Source: Hofstenia miamia
Lineage: Eukaryota > Xenacoelomorpha > Acoela > Hofsteniidae
Assembly (NCBI GenBank): GCA_900660155.1
Contig: CABFPE010000345.1
Coordinates: 496,997 to 560,996 of the forward strand
Direction of reading: 5' to 3'
Length of the DNA stretch: 64,000 bases
Shown here: piece after piece, positions 61,874-64,000 of the stretch
Layout of the letters: every line of letters begins with the position of its first letter
Numbering within the stretch: the stretch's first letter is position 1
Notes under the pieces: model-generated
Databases searched by the model: none
What the model saw: the letters and a program-made list of their open reading frames with translations, nothing else
What the model was told of the DNA's origin: nothing
Translations under genes and position numbers: made by a program

Positions 61874-64000
61874 CATGTATATATATATATATATAAATTT
61901 ATTTATTAAGTATTATAAACTACAGCACTAGTCCTATATTGTTGTAAAAACTATGAATTTTGTAACGATGATTGGCTGCTTCCTTAACAATCTTCATTAT
62001 TTTAAACAATTACTTTAATGGAATTCACATCTTGTTTTCTGACCTTCCTTGCAAAGATTGACGTTTGAAGATAAAGCAATTTTTCATTGAAAAACTATCA
62101 ATACATGCTGAAACTAATTTGTCCTGCTTTGCAAAACGATTATCACATCCCCAGTTGGTACTTTATTTCATATGCTATTAATGAGGTCGTCGAAATTCAA
62201 ATAATTTAAAAATTTATTTCAGGTCTTCTTCAATGATAGTAAAATAAAAAATTTTGCCAATCTGTTTGTCACATTGAAAAAAAGTAAAATTTTGCTGTTT
62301 GGAATTCTAAGCTTTTTATATCTACAATTATCAATAATTGACTGGCTTCTTCAAATTTTTTAAAAGTATAATTATTGGAAAGGTTATGGTAAAATACCCC
62401 ACAGAAAAGAATGGAATCCTAAATATATACATGTCTCTAAATTATATTCTAAAGAACATTAAATAATATTAAAAAATAGATTAGAGAACAGTTAAGCAAA
62501 AAGATAACAATGTATGCGACTAAGAAGATATTGAAGAGATTCAAAATAATACTTTTGATGATGAAAATGAACAGCAATGATTCTTGCAAGAAAATACCGA
62601 TTACTGACGGACTTATAAATATTAAAAATGTGATTTGTATTAATTTTGGAAGAATTGAGAAGATTTACAATGATAGTGAATATCAAATTTCATTTCAGTG
62701 CTTCTTCAGACAGGCAGCAAGATACTGCATCATTTTCATTTTCTTAACAAGAAGATACCAGTGATTTCACTTTTCATTAGATTGATATATGATTTTGTAA
62801 TTGCATATACCTAAAGCTAACTGTCATTATACATGTATCATACACCTTTGCAATTTTTTAAAATACTTTCGCTGTTCCTATTTACGCCATGTGACAGTAC
62901 TAAGGAATTTTCGTTCTGTTATTATTATTGCAGAATTTTAATCAATTTTTCTTACTTAAAAGGGGGCCTGGTCCCCCTCGCCCTGTATCTTGATTAATCA
63001 GTTTATTCATTTCAATCTATGATAATTTATTTATTATATGATCATTTTAAAATCATATACATTTATCTTTTAATATGCCATTAAAATGAAGGATATTTTT
63101 GTATATTGCAAGCAAAGTCAAAGCTTATGGTCACGTTGACGTGCAAATTAAACACCAGTATATCATTCAGAATCAATTTTTACTCCTTGATTGTTCTGAC
63201 GATAACAACTACTAAAAAACTTTTGAAATATACTTCATTTCCTTTATACGAGATTCAATATAATAAAATATAAATAACAGTTTTTCATTCGCCCACCTTG
63301 AATGTAATAGAAATTTCAATTGATACATTACAGCATTTAAGTTTTCTCGGTTATGCTATGCGCACAAATTCTGATTGTCGGATTAAATATCGATGCATCA
63401 AGAGTTTTGCGAAAATCATTTAACCGAATAATTTTGGGAAAATTTCGTTTCTTAATTTAATCGCTTTTTAATCGCTTTTTATAAATTTTGGCTAATTAAT
63501 CGTATCGATTAATTGGATTTCCTCCCAGCCATAATATGCAGATATAATTTACTCAATATCCGCAGTCATTCTTATAACTATTTTAAAATATTTAAAAGAA
63601 CACATCTAGAAAATTGCCACTTTTCACTATTGAAATGCACAAATTAAGATATCATGTATTAAATATATTCATTAGTTTAAAAAAATTTATTTGAAAATCG
63701 TTAAAATTTAAGTCTAAATTCACCTCAATTTTCATTCAAAGCGGCATTTAAGCCTGAAAAGGACATATGATTGTTGTTTTCCTAAGTACTTTTCAGAGGA
63801 AAATTGAGCACATGAGATAACCAAATAACTTATACAACAATAGGATGAATTAAAATAAGACAAAACATTAGATTCTTGGAATTGAATACTCTTAGGGCAG
63901 AAACATTTGATTGATTTGCGATGTTGAATAAGAATTGAATTAACGTAAATACATTACGCATAGGCCCAAAAACATTTTAAGAAGCTGGTTTTCCGAGTTT
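61438..64000. other. anonymous A+T-rich DNA with TA arrays and lone hAT-like termini
   Basis: TA arrays lie at 61827-61896. GGGGGCCTGGTCCCCC followed by TCGCCCTG (62963-62985) and TTAATCGTATCGATTAATTGG followed by CCTCCCAG (63497-63528) both look like single ends of hAT-type elements. Their partners were not found. Frames near 62492-62764 have no known motif. Confidence 0.4.

Noticed and set aside
1-64000. CRISPR array, operon or bacterial system
   Set aside because: No regularly spaced repeats with unique spacers and no gene clusters. Composition and element content are those of an animal genome.

Overview
This window is animal DNA, very probably from an invertebrate. It is strongly A+T-rich (about 70% by eye), full of (TA)n arrays, and has no operons or dense coding. 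Non-LTR retrotransposon, Tc1/mariner and hAT relics are abundant. I found no intact host gene. Almost every protein-like signal belongs to a mobile element, and most of these are decayed. The species cannot be settled from the sequence alone. The stretch may be intergenic or a large intron.

Layout. 0.1-0.9 kb: internally deleted Tc1/mariner-like element keeping a DD37D transposase C-terminus. 1.6-2.4 kb: inverted-repeat element flanked by TTAA. 2.4-16.7 kb: mostly anonymous DNA with TA microsatellites, a foldback at 3.3 kb and three near-identical direct duplications that meet at N runs (6.8-8.4, 13.3-13.8 and 15.1-16.2 kb). 16.7-20.1 kb: a 1.3-kb Tc1/mariner element whose 5' half is shown twice because of another N-joined duplication. 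22.4-24.2 kb: hAT element with a perfect 8-bp target duplication. 26.05-26.37 kb: small hAT-type MITE. 27.5-28.5 kb: 1000-base gap. 29.6-34.2 kb: CR1/L2-like LINE on the minus strand. Its order is ORF1 with an SGNH esterase-like domain, endonuclease, reverse transcriptase, C-terminal tail. 36.0 kb: unexplained Cys-rich mini-ORF. 41.2 kb: nearly perfect 76-nt hairpin. 42.5-44.3 kb: decayed minus-strand coding sequence that I do not recognise. 47.0-48.6 kb: a three-level nest (mariner, hAT inside it, mariner inside that). 49.6 kb: LINE endonuclease scrap. 52-58.5 kb: a badly joined region with a 95-bp tandem repeat, two hAT-type elements and a 926-bp duplication. 58.5 kb: mariner MITE inside a TA array. 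60.8-61.4 kb: hAT element studded with CAATTAATTG palindromes, with a transposase C-terminal relic. The rest is anonymous.

The main biological story is repeated DNA-transposon invasion. At least five hAT-type insertions show recognisable 8-bp target duplications, and several carry their own word in the ends (CAATTAATTG, ATACCGCGGTAT, GAGTTCGAG-like, CCCTG). These words may be transposase-binding arrays. The main technical story is that many apparent duplications here look like unmerged alleles or contig overlaps. Copy counts and element lengths in those places should not be read literally.
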